DNA of 64,000 bases. Origin: Macrothele yani (lineage: Eukaryota > Arthropoda > Arachnida > Araneae > Macrothelidae). Location: NCBI GenBank assembly GCA_039090855.1, contig CM077013.1:143179240-143243239 (forward strand), read 5' to 3'. Under the pieces are notes generated by a model that saw nothing but the letters and a program-made list of their open reading frames with translations, was not told where the DNA came from and ran no database searches. This document shows positions 1-10,918 of this stretch, piece by piece. The translations under genes were made by a program, and so were the position numbers. Positions within the stretch are counted from its first letter, which is position 1. The number at the start of each line of letters is the position of its first letter.

Positions 1-457
1 ACATTAAAAAAATCTTCCCTCTATGCTTGGGTAAGGGAAATCCCTCCTTGTCACACGAAGAATCACCAAATCTATACATCCTACCTCCTTCGAGCGCCAG
101 ATCAAATATTTTTCGCTTTCTCACTCTCTCAAAAAAGCACGAGCTTGTTTGCCTCATCCCTTCTCTTGGACCACCTGGGAAGTTTCGGAATGCTTATATT
201 GACCTTGTTACATCTTCATTAGGTAATGAATTTTTGCGCATGCATTAGCAGAATTGCTGCTTCCTGTTACGTGTGAGCCATTATCCTTCCCGTTTCCTTC
301 TGAAAAGGGGGACGAACACCGAAAACTCCAAACGGGCCAAGTATTGGAATCTCATCCTACGCGGACTGTGATGCCATAATCATTGCCTGAACAATAGAGT
401 TATTTTCAAGCAGAATTTCATGAACAGCCTGTTTCCAGAAAACAGATCTCTCCCAGA
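1..457. other. No recognisable gene
   Basis: Unassigned AT-rich sequence. A 73-codon open frame near the left edge shows no motif or composition that supports a gene. I see no repeat structure before the hairpin that follows. Confidence 0.5.
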
Positions 458-459
458 TA

Positions 460-563
460 GCACAGCCTTTCGAATTAACGTAGGCACAACACTGAGCCAC
501 CGTCTTTTAGGAATGCAAGACGGTGGTTGAGTATTGGGCCTACGTTAAATTGCAAGTCTGTGC
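460..563. mobile_element. 104-bp foldback MITE-like hairpin with TA flanks
   Basis: Two imperfect arms of about 47 bases (from 460 and ending at 563) pair around a 10-base loop at 507-516. They open GCACAG and close CTGTGC. The dinucleotide TA lies immediately outside both ends (458-459 and 564-565), which fits a TA target duplication as used by Tc1/mariner-type transposases. It has no coding capacity. It may be a very short non-autonomous element; the family is unknown. Confidence 0.6.
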
Positions 564-565
564 TA

Positions 566-1208
566 CGTAGAGCCTCATTAACGGCTGGCTGAAACCTAAT
601 AAAGGGATCGTCTTAATGTCTCCTGAAAAAATGACGAAAACGGGAAATAATTTTGACTTCTGAGATGATATTACAGAAGTTTATTGATACTAACTTTTGG
701 TGTAGGTAATGGGACCACGGTAACATAGAGTATGTGGAATGACGTAAGGAGGAGTATTGTTGGACTACAGAGACCCTTGAATCCTCCAAGATGGATTTGT
801 TTTGCTAGTGGCAATTATTGAGTTCTTACTCTTTGGATCATTTTACTGAGGGTTTCAATCATTGCTACCGAACCTGCATTACTTCCAGAGCGAGTTATAT
901 TCCTTATTTAATTAGCGTTTCGTATGTAAAATGACCACCCTATTTTAGGGTTGTATCATTGAGGCATGTGTTGGTAAGTTCACACGGGTCTGTGTTGACT
1001 CATGCTCGTAAAGCATATACGCCATACATCTGAAGTTATACCATGAAGTTTGAAATAAGTTGATTAATCACTTTTGTTTATAACCATTGTCTTCTTTCTT
1101 GCCTAACCTTTGAAGCAACCCTGAAACTGAATAAGAGTTGCACTTAGAACAAGTGTTTCATTTTCAAACAAACAGAAAAATCAATGAAGGAAGAAATATT
1201 CTTCATAA
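566..1208. other. No recognisable gene
   Basis: Unassigned sequence between the small hairpin and the first Tc1-like element. I see no coding or repeat structure in it. Confidence 0.5.
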
Positions 1209-1210
1209 TA

Positions 1211-2630
1211 CAGTCACGGACAATGAAATTTGCGCACCAAAAAGGAAGCATAGGATTGAACTGAAATTTCATGGACGTAATGATGCAGATGAATGATGCA
1301 GATGAATGATGCACATGATGGCAAAAACAGAGCTGCGGGACAATTACAGAGGGATCTGTGGCCCGCAGTCCGGTCAACTTCAATAGCGCAACGCACCGGC
1401 TCGTGCGGTGATACATGCTGCAATACGGACCGGCATCGAGACGAACAGACGCCTGATGCTGTCCTGCGGCAGACTGGCCCACACGTATTGGACGTGTGCT
1501 CAAAATCCCGGATAGTGCGGCACGGTGGTAGCTGGCGTTTCAACTGGAACCACACATGCTCGATAGGAGACATGTCCGGGGAGCGGGTAGGCCATGAAGT
1601 GTCTGGACATAACGTAGGCCGTCCTGGTCAACCCGAGCAGTGTGCGGGCTGGCATTGTCCTTTTGGTATAGCGCACCTGGAATCCCTGCCAGGAATGGAA
1701 GCACATGGGGCCGTAGGATCTCATCCACATACCGCTGGCTTATCAATGATCAACGTACCACTACTACAGCTGATCGGCTATCGTAGGCAATGACTCCCCA
1801 GACCATAATGCTTGCAATGGAGGAAGGGTGCGCTCGATAGCGAGGTTGTAATTGTGCCGTTGACGCGGGGACCTCCACACCCGGACAAGATGATTATCTG
1901 TTCCCCAAACGAAGTGGCACTCATCGCTAAACACCACACGTCGTCAGTCTGTGGCGTTCCACGTCGCTCTGGTCTGGCACCACTGCACACGGAGCCGGCA
2001 TTGTTCCGGTGTTAATGGCAACACACGTAAGGGGCGCTGGGATCGCAGATTCGCTTCCACGAGGCGTCGGAAAATGGTTCTTGGGCACACAGGAGCCGCT
2101 ACATCTGCCTGTATAGTGGACCGGGTCCGCGTGGGATCCGTTCGTGCCTGCCGCACGATCCGTCGATCCTCTCTATCGGTGGTCGTCTTGGTCCGTCCGA
2201 AGCTGCCCCGCCGTGTTGCAGTGCCGTCACGTGTCCACTGCTCCCAACATAGGACGGTATGGTCAGAACGATCCACGTGGCGGGCTATACGGCGCGCCGA
2301 CCACCCGGCGGTTTTCAGCCCGATGATCAGGCCTCTCTCAAATTCCGTAAGTTGCGTAAATCGAAGTCTCCGGCGTCTATCCGGCATTCGTGTCACTCTG
2401 TACTCTTGCGTGCGTCGGCCGGTGCTTTTCGCTTTCATGGAACATCGACTACACGCCGGTTTATAAGGCTGCCGGTTTGTGCTCGCAACGCCACCACAGG
2501 GTGTGTGGTCATGCGCACTCGCACCAGACGTGTATCATTTGCATACCAGCACGCACTCTAGCTATTTGCAAAGCTCCGCGGTTGTAGCATGATTTTCTTC
2601 TAGGTGCGCAAATTTCATTGTCCGTGAGTG
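1211..2630 (-). mobile_element. Tc1-like element, decayed, full length
   Basis: A 1420-bp element bounded by inverted repeats: the left end reads CAGTCACGGACAATG, and the reverse complement of the right end reads CACTCACGGACAATG. The match continues through GAAATTTGCGCACC. TA dinucleotides lie outside both ends (1209-1210 and 2631-2632). Its single gene, on the minus strand, is broken. A short 13-bp direct repeat with GATGCAGATGAA lies inside the left end at 1281-1319. Confidence 0.85.
1290..2387 (-). pseudogene. Tc1-like transposase pseudogene
   Basis: The minus-strand reading starts near 2387 with MPDRRRRLRFTQLTEFERG, the paired helix-turn-helix region of Tc1 transposases. It continues through RPLRVLPLTPEQCRLR, then an in-frame TGA, then VVFSDECHF with the first catalytic Asp. 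QKDNASPHTAR carries the second Asp. A frameshift follows, and SPIEHVW with the catalytic Glu appears in another frame. The usual C-terminus ending in GG..Y is not visible. The parent would have cut and pasted DNA at TA sites; this copy cannot encode an enzyme. Confidence 0.85.
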
Positions 2631-2658
2631 TACATGGGAAATCGATAGAATATTCCAA

Positions 2659-2987
2659 GCAAACCGAATACAAATTCTGAATTTGCATCTAACTTTTACT
2701 GGTCATCCCTGTACAGTAACACCTCTCAGAAAACTTGAAAATTCCATCACCCTCCAGCGGCAATCGAAACCGCATCTTCCGAATTTCCGTTCGCTACCCG
2801 TTATACCAGCCAGGAACTTCACTGTCATGGGTGTTGTAACGAGTAGCATACTCGGACGGAAATCGGGAGTTGCTGGTTCGATTTCCGCTGCAGGGCTATG
2901 AAAGTTTGAGGCTTCTGAGAGGTATTAATTACATGGCTGACCAGTAAGTGTTAGAAGCAAATTCAGAATTTATATTCTGTTTGCTCT
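2659..2987. mobile_element. Palindromic tRNA-SINE-like dimer (head to head)
   Basis: The 329 bp fold back on themselves almost end to end. The outer ends read GCAAACCGAATAC and, in reverse complement, GCAAACAGAATAT. The left half holds an antisense tRNA-like B box (GGCAATCGAAACC) and the right half the sense version (CTGGTTCGATTTCC), so two tRNA-like heads face each other with tails outward. An 11-bp direct repeat GAATATTCCAA flanks the unit at 2648-2658 and 2988-2998, as expected of a target duplication. No protein is encoded. Confidence 0.7.
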
Positions 2988-2998
2988 GAATATTCCAA

Positions 2999-3537
2999 AC
3001 AGAAAAATTATTAGTGTATTTGTACCTTTATTGCCGATATTTGGAATTCTTTGCAAAATATCATAAACAAATAAAATTAAGATATTCCATTCAACACGCA
3101 TTCCATTAAACAAGCTACTTTAATATCAGACATTTCTTGACAAGAAGAAAAATGTAGGCTGGAAAAATAAGGATAAAACTTCGCAACACCTTTAGCACTG
3201 TGTTTGACAACGTTTATCCAATCACTGGGATATTTCAAACTGTTTCGCGTTGTTTGCTCATCAGGATATCTTTAGGAAACGCCAAAACTGGTATTACGGC
3301 TAGACATCTCTTTCCCTGCCAAACCATGCAATCAGCATATACAGCACCTGCGCCCTTATTTTCTGATATTTTCTCACAACACCTCCCATTTGTCATCGCT
3401 TTCGCATGGATTTTCTTCTCAGATTGAAGGAAAGGTTAGTACGTACCCGAAAATGATGATTTTTCCTGGTTATTCACCACGGTAAATACATTTAGGTGAT
3501 AATCATACATAAGAAATTAACGCAGAAATTTGATATC
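2999..3537. other. No recognisable gene
   Basis: AT-rich sequence with only short open frames. I see no repeat or homology in it. Confidence 0.5.
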
Positions 3538-3539
3538 TA

Positions 3540-4966
3540 CACTGGCGGATAGTGAAAAAGAACACCAAGAAGGATTTGGCGGACGATCATGAGATTTACA
3601 TATGTTAATGGAGTCGAGTTTACGTAGGTGTGATGTTAATTTCGGGACCAACCGGTAAGCGCTTACGCCAAAGCACCGCATAATATGCAAATTATCGTCG
3701 GTGGTATTTAAGGAATACGGCGAAGTGAATGTAATCAGTCGTCGGCGTACGGACACGTGCGAAGACCCTGAAGAAGCTGCAATGCCTGGACATGCAAGAA
3801 GTGTAAGATTTCAGCATTTATCAGACTTTGAGCGAGGTCGTCTAGTCGGACTCCGCGAGGCCGGGTGGTCGTATCGCCGTATTGCGGAGCGAATTGGACG
3901 GGAAGTATCGGTAGTGGTACGATGGTGGCGTAGATGGTCCGAGGAACATTCCCACACGAGAAGACTTGTAACCGGGAGTCACAGACGGACTGATGAGCGG
4001 ACCGATCGACGCATAAGAAGAGCGGCGTTGTCAAGCAGAACATCCACTGTGACGCAAATCCGAGCTGCCGTTGCACCTGAGGTGACTGTGCGAACTATCC
4101 GCAACCGTCTATTGGATGCAGGACTACGTGCATGTGTGCCTCTGGCATGCGTACCTCTGACTCCAGCCCACCGTCAGGAACGGCTGCAGTGTTGTCCCCA
4201 ACGTCTGCACTGGAGAACGCAATGGCGATCTGTCGTGTTCAGCGATGAAAGCAGATTCTGCTTGGGAGCCTCCGATGGCCGTATGCGTGTTCGCAAACGC
4301 ACAGGGGAGCGTCTCCACCCTTCTTGCATCCGCCAGCGACACACAGGGCTTACACCTGGTCTCCTGGTATGGGGAGCGATCAGCTATCACTCCCGTACAC
4401 AGCTAATGTTTGTACCGGGTATGTTGAACAGCACCTCCTACATCAACATCATTCAGCCCGTTGTTGTGCCATTTGTAAGGTCGGTCCATCGTGGTGTTTT
4501 CCAGCAAGATAACGCACGCCCACACACGGCACGTGCAACGCAACATGCACTTCAGGGTGTGAGACAACTTCCATGGCCTGCACGTTCACCGGATTTGTCC
4601 CCCATAGAGCACGTGTGGGAATTTATGGGCCAACGACTTATCCGGTTTCCACGGCCAGCCCTGACCATCCCCGATTTACGCGTCCTGGTTGAGGATGCTT
4701 GGAACTCAATACCTCAAACTTACGTTCAACATCTGTACGACAGACTCCATGCCAGAATTGCACAGTGTGACGCAGTTCATGGCGGTTCAACCTCGTACTA
4801 ACCATGTTACATGGAAATGTTATTTTTCAGTTTACCAGCAAATACACCTGTACTTTGCCATAATGTTTTGATCACGTTATCCTCTGTATTCCGTTATTAC
4901 GCTGTATAAATTTCGTTGGTATCAGACGTCTCCTTTTTGGTGTTCTTTTTTCACTTTCCACCAGTG
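3540..4966 (+). mobile_element. Tc1-like DNA transposon, apparently intact
   Basis: A 1427-bp element. Its left end starts CACTGGCGGATAGTGAAAAA; the reverse complement of the right end is CACTGGTGGAAAGTGAAAAA, and the match runs on through GAACACCAA.AAGGA, about 35 bases in all. TA occurs outside both ends (3538-3539 and 4967-4968). One long uninterrupted gene fills the interior. This is the best-preserved element in the window and a candidate recently active copy. Confidence 0.92.
3782..4801 (+). CDS. Tc1-like transposase, full-length open frame (339 aa)
   Basis: A cut-and-paste transposase that would bind the inverted repeats and insert at TA. I start at 3782 (MPGHARSV) because related copies begin with MP plus a basic stretch; the frame is open 27 codons further upstream. 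Residues ~10-55 carry a first helix-turn-helix (LSDFERGRLVGLREAGWSYR) and ~70-115 a second with basic linkers. Catalytic residues by my count: D155 in VVFSDESRF, D243 in VFQQDNARPHT, E276 in SPDLSPIEHVW. That puts 32 residues between the second Asp and the Glu, not the canonical 34. The product ends GGSTSY, like other family members. There are no internal stops or frameshifts. It could be active, but sequence alone cannot show that. Confidence 0.9.
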   Translation: MPGHARSVRFQHLSDFERGRLVGLREAGWSYRRIAERIGREVSVVVRWWRRWSEEHSHTRRLVTGSHRRTDERTDRRIRRAALSSRTSTVTQIRAAVAPEVTVRTIRNRLLDAGLRACVPLACVPLTPAHRQERLQCCPQRLHWRTQWRSVVFSDESRFCLGASDGRMRVRKRTGERLHPSCIRQRHTGLTPGLLVWGAISYHSRTQLMFVPGMLNSTSYINIIQPVVVPFVRSVHRGVFQQDNARPHTARATQHALQGVRQLPWPARSPDLSPIEHVWEFMGQRLIRFPRPALTIPDLRVLVEDAWNSIPQTYVQHLYDRLHARIAQCDAVHGGSTSY

Positions 4967-4998
4967 TATTGTCCTTACGGTCTTAATAGAATATTGTA

Positions 4999-6299
4999 CA
5001 AGGTGAGCGAAAAGACCCTGTGCACCTGACGTACTGTGATAAGAAATCATGATAAGAAATCTATAAAGTGTACTTACCGCGCAGATACATGCAATATTGG
5101 GAATTAAGAATGTTCGTGTTTTTGGGCTTGCGCTACACGCATCCACCCGTATGACCTTGAACGACGCAGCCGATATTTCTGGCGGTGACTGAATCAGGTA
5201 ATAGTGAGGCGCAGCAGTGGCCGGTTGAACATCGTGTTGTCGCTTGCCGGCCGAACGTTTCTGATTGAACATGTGTTCCGTAGTGGAGGCGACTATACGG
5301 GCGAAATGAAACGTAAGTACAGATAACAATTTCCCGATACTGAAGCACCCCATCGTAATGCAGTGAGGCGGTTAATTGAAAAGTATCGTAAAACAGGATC
5401 AGTGAGAGATGCTCCGAAAAGCGGTAGGCCGCGAGTGTTAACAGAGGAAATGGTGAAAGATATTTCCGTTTGCATCACTAAAAGTGTAAAGAAATCGGTT
5501 CGAAAATTGGCACAACAAGCAGGTGTGTCGTACAGCAGTACCCTTAGGGTAGTGAAAACGCGACGGCAGCTCTACCCGTACAAAATAAGAACAGTGCACG
5601 AACTGAAGCACACAGACTACAATAAATGTGTGGAATATTTCAGATGGTTCAAGGACTTCATTTATTAAAACGGAGAGGATATTTTGGACGTCACGTTTTT
5701 CTCCGATGAGGCGCTATTCCACTTATATATGTGAACAGCCAAAACAGTGGTATGTGGTCTTCCAATAATCCGCATCAGATGCATGAAATGCCAATACATG
5801 ATTAGAAGATTGGTGTGCGATATCTCGAAGGCGCATAATTGGGCCCATAATCTTCGAGGGGGCCATAAACGTGGCGCGGTATTGTGACAATATTGTTAAT
5901 GGCTACTTCCAGCAGGATTCCGCTACGTCCCGTACAGCTCATGTCTGAATGGCGTTGTTGAATGATGTGTTCGGAAACAGGATTATCTCCAAAATCATAT
6001 GGCCGCCACGTTTGTCCGATCTCGCGTCTCCAGATTATTATTTATGGGGTTTACTGAAAAGCTCTGTTTATAAGAACAATCCTTGTTCTCTGCCGGAGCT
6101 ACAGGAATCCATCACCACAACAATCAGCAGCATTTCTCCGTTGGACCTGTCACCTGTCTTTGACAACATGTTCAGACGCGTGGATGCATATCTACACACA
6201 GGAGGAGGGTTTTTTCCAGCATTTATTATAGCAGGTACGCTTGTAGTTGTTGTACGTGTATTGTCTTGCCATGTGCAAAGTGACTTTTGGCTCACCCTG
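4999..6299 (+). mobile_element. mariner-type element, decayed
   Basis: A 1301-bp element. The left end starts CAAGGTGAGCGAAAAGACC; the reverse complement of the right end starts CAGGGTGAGCCAAAAGTCA. TA lies outside both ends (4997-4998 and 6300-6301). Repeats with a 'GGTGAGCCAAAAGTC' core are common on mariner-related arthropod elements. The interior is a degraded transposase gene on the plus strand. Confidence 0.8.
5342..6223 (+). pseudogene. mariner-type transposase pseudogene (PPRSPDL subfamily)
   Basis: The frame EAPHRNAVRRLIEKYRK, then TGSVRDAPKSGRPRVLTEE, is the N-terminal helix-turn-helix of an insect mariner-related subfamily. It runs to about 5668 and is followed by stops and shifts. 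A trace of the first catalytic Asp appears near 5700 (VTFFSDEALFHL). A second open piece from 5949 reads VFGNRIISKIIWPPRLSD, then LASPDYYLWGLLKSSVYKN, and continues to HTGGGFF, the catalytic third Asp region and C-terminus. The middle with the QQD motif is badly damaged. It is not functional. Confidence 0.8.
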
Positions 6300-6301
6300 T
6301 A

Positions 6302-6797
6302 TCTTCAGTGCAGATATTTTTTGCTTTGGGGTTTAAAGACCATAATGAGCAACTCTGAGTGCTTATAAACTGTCCCTAATTTAAGGCAACTCATTTTAGG
6401 TACGCTAGAGAACCAGCATTGTAAGATAAGCAGATCATCCATGCCTCTTCTTGGACTCGAATAAGGTTGACGAGCTTATGAACATGATCCTGTTGTGTTT
6501 TACAGGAAAGCTAACGTAACGCTAAGCTAGTGTTCAAGTTAAAGTGTATACATTCATGTTCATAAAAAACAGAACACCTGAAAGGAGTCGAGCTACGGCT
6601 CTAATTTTCACAAGATATGCTAATCAGGCAATATTGCAGAAATGATTAGCATTTCGGCGTCACACGCGCATACGTACTGCGTCTTGGCAAATCAGATCGT
6701 GCAATGTTCCACACCGGAAACCGGTGTTATTTTTCTTCTGTTCCAACCACTGGGTGGCTCGGTCGGCATGTCAGTGCTTGGTGAGCAGTGGGCAAGG
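6302..6797. other. Unassigned spacer, partly a Tc1 left flank
   Basis: Mostly unassigned. Around 6560-6600 the text AAAACAGAACACCTGAAAGG resembles the terminal region of Tc1-like elements and leads into the fragment that starts at 6798, but I could not find a matching right repeat. Confidence 0.35.
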
Positions 6798-6930
6798 ATG
6801 CCTCGTTGGTGTATAAGACAATTGTACCGTCACATCAGAGGGTTCGACAGAGGCCGCATTATCGGCATAAGAGACTGCAGTGCCTCCCTCCGGAAGATTG
6901 CGTGTCGTGTGGGGCGCAGTCCCACGTTGT
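6798..6930 (+). pseudogene. Tc1-like transposase N-terminal fragment
   Basis: The ATG at 6798 opens MPRWCIRQLYRHIRGFDRG followed by RIIGIRDCSASLRKIACRVG. This is the first helix-turn-helix of the same Tc1 group as the intact gene at 3782 (FERGRLVGLREAGWSYRRIA). The frame is cut at 6931 by a SINE-A insertion, beyond which no transposase resumes. Everything after about residue 45, including all catalytic residues, is missing. Confidence 0.7.
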
Positions 6931-6931
6931 C

Positions 6932-7143
6932 GCCCCGGTGGCGCAGTGGTCTAAGCGATGGCTTCTGATAATTCGTCCGAAAGGAGTCCGGGCTCGAATC
7001 CCGGTGAGGCATGGATGTTGTGCTTAACTTACGGGACTGGCTCTCTCCCTTCCCTGGAACTAGTGGCCCTAAATTAGGAACGGGAGACTGCTTACAGCCC
7101 ATTGAGTTGCTCACGGTGGTCGTTAAACCTCCAATAAAAAAAA
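6932..7143 (+). mobile_element. SINE-A, tRNA-derived
   Basis: A tRNA-like head (GGTGGCGCAGTGGTCTAAGC as A box, GGGCTCGAATCCCGG as B box) is followed by a body holding GGCTCTCTCCCTTCCCTGG and ATTGAGTTGCTCACGGTGG, and a tail CCTCCAATAAAAAAAA. This is the reference layout of a family present about ten times in the window. The head has pol III promoter boxes but is not a tRNA gene. Confidence 0.9.
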
Positions 7144-7375
7144 CAAGTTAGTAAAATCATACAATGCATTGATTATGATACGCTTTTCAACATACCAGAA
7201 ATCATTACTCAAGTTATGAGAAAAATGGCTGTAGAATAAATATCGCTCCTGTGTCTTGACCTTTGACCCCATTTTGATGATACTAAATAGAATTGGTTCA
7301 GTGTACCTCCGGAACAACATACTAAAGTTTTGTCGCAATAAAAGCATTTTTAATCAAGTTATGAAGATAATGGCT
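7144..7375 (+). repeat. HP repeat module, truncated copy
   Basis: Begins AGTTAGTAAAATCATACAAT, the left terminus shared by six copies in this window, and carries about one and a half of the ~145-bp internal units (CTTGACCTTTGACCCCATTT and CCTCCGGAACAACATACTAA). The hairpin cap seen on complete copies is missing; the sequence passes directly into the 133-bp array. Confidence 0.7.
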
Positions 7376-8492
7376 TCAGGACTTCTCAGAAATTCTTCCT
7401 TTAAGATCCTGAATTCAGCATACAAGCTAAAAGGACAAAACCACAAATAGGAAACGTGAGTTGTATAAACAGCGATCACTATAGCATGTGTATGTGAGAA
7501 CGAAGTCAAATTTCTTTCGGATGTAGCAAAAATTATTTCCTTTGAGGTCCTGAATTCAGCATATAAGATAAAGGGGCAAAACGATAAATAGGAAACGCGA
7601 GTTTTGTAAGCGGCTATCACTGTATAGGGTGTGAACGTGAGAACGAAGTCAGATTTCTTTAGGACGTAACAACAATTCTTTCCTTTAAGGCCCTGAATTA
7701 AGCATATAAGCTGAAGAGAAAAAATACAAATAGGAAAGTGAATTGTATCAGCGGCGATCCCTGTAGGATTTGTATGTGAGAACGAAGTCAGATTTCTTTT
7801 CTTTAAGGTCCTGAATTCAGCACATAAGCTAAAATGACAAAACGACAAATAGGAATCGTGAGGTGTATAAGTCGCGATCACCGTAGGATGATGACGAAGA
7901 CAAATATCTTTAAAACGTAACAACAATTCTTCCTTATAAAGTCCTGAATTCAGCACATAAGCTAAAATGACAAAACGACAACTAGGAAACGTGAGGTGTA
8001 TAAGTTGCGATCACTGTAGGATGAGGACGAAGACAAATGTCTTTAAGACGTAACAACAATTCTTCCTTATAAAGTCCTGAATTCAGCACATAAGCTAAAA
8101 TGACAAAACGACAAATAGGAAACGTGAGGTGTATAAGTTGCGATCACTGTAGGATGAGGACGAAGACAAATGCCTTTAAGACGTAACAACAATTCTTCCT
8201 TATAAAGTCCTGAATTCAGCACATAAGCTAAAATGACAAAATGACAAATAGGAAACGCGAGGTGTATAAGTTGCGATCATTGTAGAATGAGGACGAAGAC
8301 AAATGTCTTTAAGACGTAACAACAATTCTTCCTTATAAAGTCCTGAATTCAGCACATAAGCTAAAATGACAAAACGACAAATAGGAAACGTGAGGCGCAT
8401 AAGCCGCGATCACTGTAGGATGAGGACGAAGAGAAATATCTTTAAGACGTAACAACAATTCTTCCCTATAAAGTCCTGAATTCAGCATATAA
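7376..8492. repeat. Tandem array, 133-bp unit, about nine copies
   Basis: The motif TCCTGAATTCAGCA recurs at 7408, 7549, 7692 (diverged), 7810, 7943, 8076, 8209, 8342 and 8474. The first intervals are 141, 143 and 118 bp; the next four are exactly 133 and the last is 132. The last units are nearly identical over their length, including TAACAACAATTCTTCCTTAT. Open frames across it on the minus strand are by-products of the repeats. Confidence 0.92.
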
Positions 8493-9799
8493 GCACCGTT
8501 TATTGCTAATGACCAACACGATTCGACACTCATTACTGGTACACAATCCTAACTACGTTGTTCTACCGAGCTTCAATTAAGCATTCAGAGGTTTTTGAGT
8601 AACGCAGGTTCGCATCTTTTAGTGATTTTGTTGTTCAAAATGTTTCGGAGCTACGAAGCCTTACTACAGAATTCTAGAGCTTAGAGGTGGACGACTTGGT
8701 ATTCATGTAAACATCTAAACCCCTAGCGGCAGAAGGAGGAGTTACGCCGAATTCCTCGTTCAACGAATCGAGCTAATATATTTAAGAAGCACGAATGTCG
8801 AACAAATAAAAGCTTCCAAGACCGAGAGAAAGTTCCGTCTGCGCTGAGTGCCCCTGAGAATGGTTGTTTCAAGTCTCCCTTTTGATACTTTAAGCAAATA
8901 TAACTTGCAGAAACACTTTCCAGAGATAAAATTTATTCTTTGGAAGGCACCCCCCTTTAAACATGAAGACCAGCTACTGAAGTAGGAACAGAGCCACTGG
9001 GGAAACAGACTGAGCTCCTTGTGTTACAAGAGACGAAAGAAAAAAAAAGTACGTGCTCTAAGATTGGAAAGCATTTGCAAATGTTTCGACCTAAGATCTG
9101 TCTGCAGTACACGCACTTTATACAGATTATTTTTTTCTACTTTCACGGTTATTCTACTTTTTTTTCGGGGTGGTGTTACTACAGCAGGTAAGAGAAGCAT
9201 CCAGGCATATCGCTTTTCATTCAGAAAACCACATTGAAATTCCACAGCGTGCTTCCGTCGATAATTATTGATTAGTTTTGAATTTGAGTTTTAAATTTTC
9301 CTTTCAGAAAGTATCCCCGGAGATCGGAGGAAATCTGAAAAGGAACAGGATTCTTTTAAAAGTAGGGATATCGACCAGGTCCGTTCAGAATCGCACAAAG
9401 GACTTCGAATACATTTTTTTGCTTTTTCATAAGGAACTATGTGTGTTTGCGGTTTCAGCGCATCAGGAGAGGATGCAGGAAAAAGTAAGTCGAGGTTTAG
9501 CGAAAAAGTTTTTTTTCTTTAAAAACATTGGAGAATGACACTCTTTTCTTTCAAAGCTGCTAGTACATATATGTCAGTAACTGCGACATACTCAACTGAC
9601 GGAAATTCTGCACTGATGAAAAGAAAGGAAAATTAACAAAACACATATACAGGGTTTCAGCAAAAGGATATCTGTATTTCAAACGCAAATAAATATTAAA
9701 AACTAAAACATGAACAAATATTGTGGATAAGGGTTCTCTTCGAATAAAATAATACGAACTCTATTTTAGCTTGGCTGACGTACAACCAATATTCATTTC
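8493..9799. other. No recognisable gene
   Basis: Unassigned. Several open frames of 60-86 codons lack motifs. The text ACAGGGTTTCAGCAAAAGGA near 9652 looks like an isolated transposon end, but I found no partner. Confidence 0.45.
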
Positions 9800-9879
9800 T
9801 ATTGGGTTGGTGCGAATGAAATGTCCGGCAAAGGACCAGCACACATGGACGGCGAGAACGTAAGAGTAGGACAACCTAC

Positions 9880-10895
9880 CTAGGCAAAATAAACCCCATC
9901 GGCATCGGCACATAGTTGCCATCCGTCGGGCAAGCCCATGATCCTGGAACAAAAAGAGTCTTGTGGCTGGGACCCGAAGATGTCACCAACTGCACGGTGA
10001 ACCTCGTTGTCTGTCGTGAACTGTTTCCCGGACAGGTAGTGATCCAGGCAACAAAACAGATGATATTCTGTTAGAGACAAGTTCAGGAAATAGCCAAGAT
10101 GAGGCAGTACTTCATAGCCCAAGGCACTTAGTGTCAGTATCGTTCGTTGTGCGGCATGAGGGCGAACATTTTCCTCGAGCAGAAGAACACCATATCTGTT
10201 GACCAAACCCGGTTGATCTGCAGCAATTTCCGGTGCATCTGGTTTAATTCAGGACAATAACGTTCTGCAGTGATAGTTAGGCCTCTTGCCACCAAACTCC
10301 GATGAATTATCCCGGCTATGGACCACCAGACAAGGAGCGCCATCTTCTTGGTGTGTAGAAGTGTCGTAGGATGCCCCCAGCAGGCTGTACCTTTCTTAAC
10401 CATTGTGCAGATCGTTTCCGATTATCATAAAGGATCCACTTCTCATCGCAGGGGACAATTCGATACAGTATAGGTTCCTGTTTATTCCTGGCAAGCAGCG
10501 AGGTGCAGATTTCCAAAGGCCTAGCCTTGCTGGCAGTAATCAACTCATGCAGAAGCCACATTTCCAGCTTTTTGACCTTATCCAGCGCAGCCAAACGCCG
10601 AACAACTGTCGTGTGGTGGACACCTACCTCTGCTGCTATCTCACGACACTTTTTTCGGGGGTCCGCTTCAACCACACGTTACCGAACATCGTCAGAAACA
10701 GCAACAGGTCGGACCTTGTGCTTCGTTTTGCAGGTCCGTATCTCCGCTTCGAAACTTAACAACCCATCGCCGAATGATTCGTTCGTTGGCTGTATTCTCC
10801 CCAAACGCTTTGTTAACGTTTCGAGTAGCAATTCTTGCAGAATGGCCCAGTTTAAATTCATACAGGAAGATGACTCTCAAATCCGGCGTCTGCAT
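9880..10895 (-). pseudogene. mariner transposase pseudogene
   Basis: Reads on the minus strand from MQTPDLRVIFLYEFKLGHSA at 10895, the typical mariner N-terminus. It continues through VEADPRKKCREIAAEVGVHH, then ICTSLLARNKQEPILYRIV with CDEKWILYDNRKRSAQW (first catalytic Asp), AERYCPELNQMHRKLLQ, LLLEENVRPHAAQR and LGYEVLPHLGYFLNLSLTEY. At least three frame changes separate these pieces. The second catalytic Asp (HDNARPH in relatives) reads Glu here, and the third (TDYH in relatives) also reads Glu. It is inactive. The usual length of about 345 codons fits the span. Confidence 0.9.
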
Positions 10896-10918
10896 GTTTC
10901 ATTTTCAAGCCACAAACG

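Noticed and set aside
1293..1793. 166-codon plus-strand open frame
   Set aside because: It is the shadow of the minus-strand Tc1 pseudogene, which carries recognisable transposase motifs.
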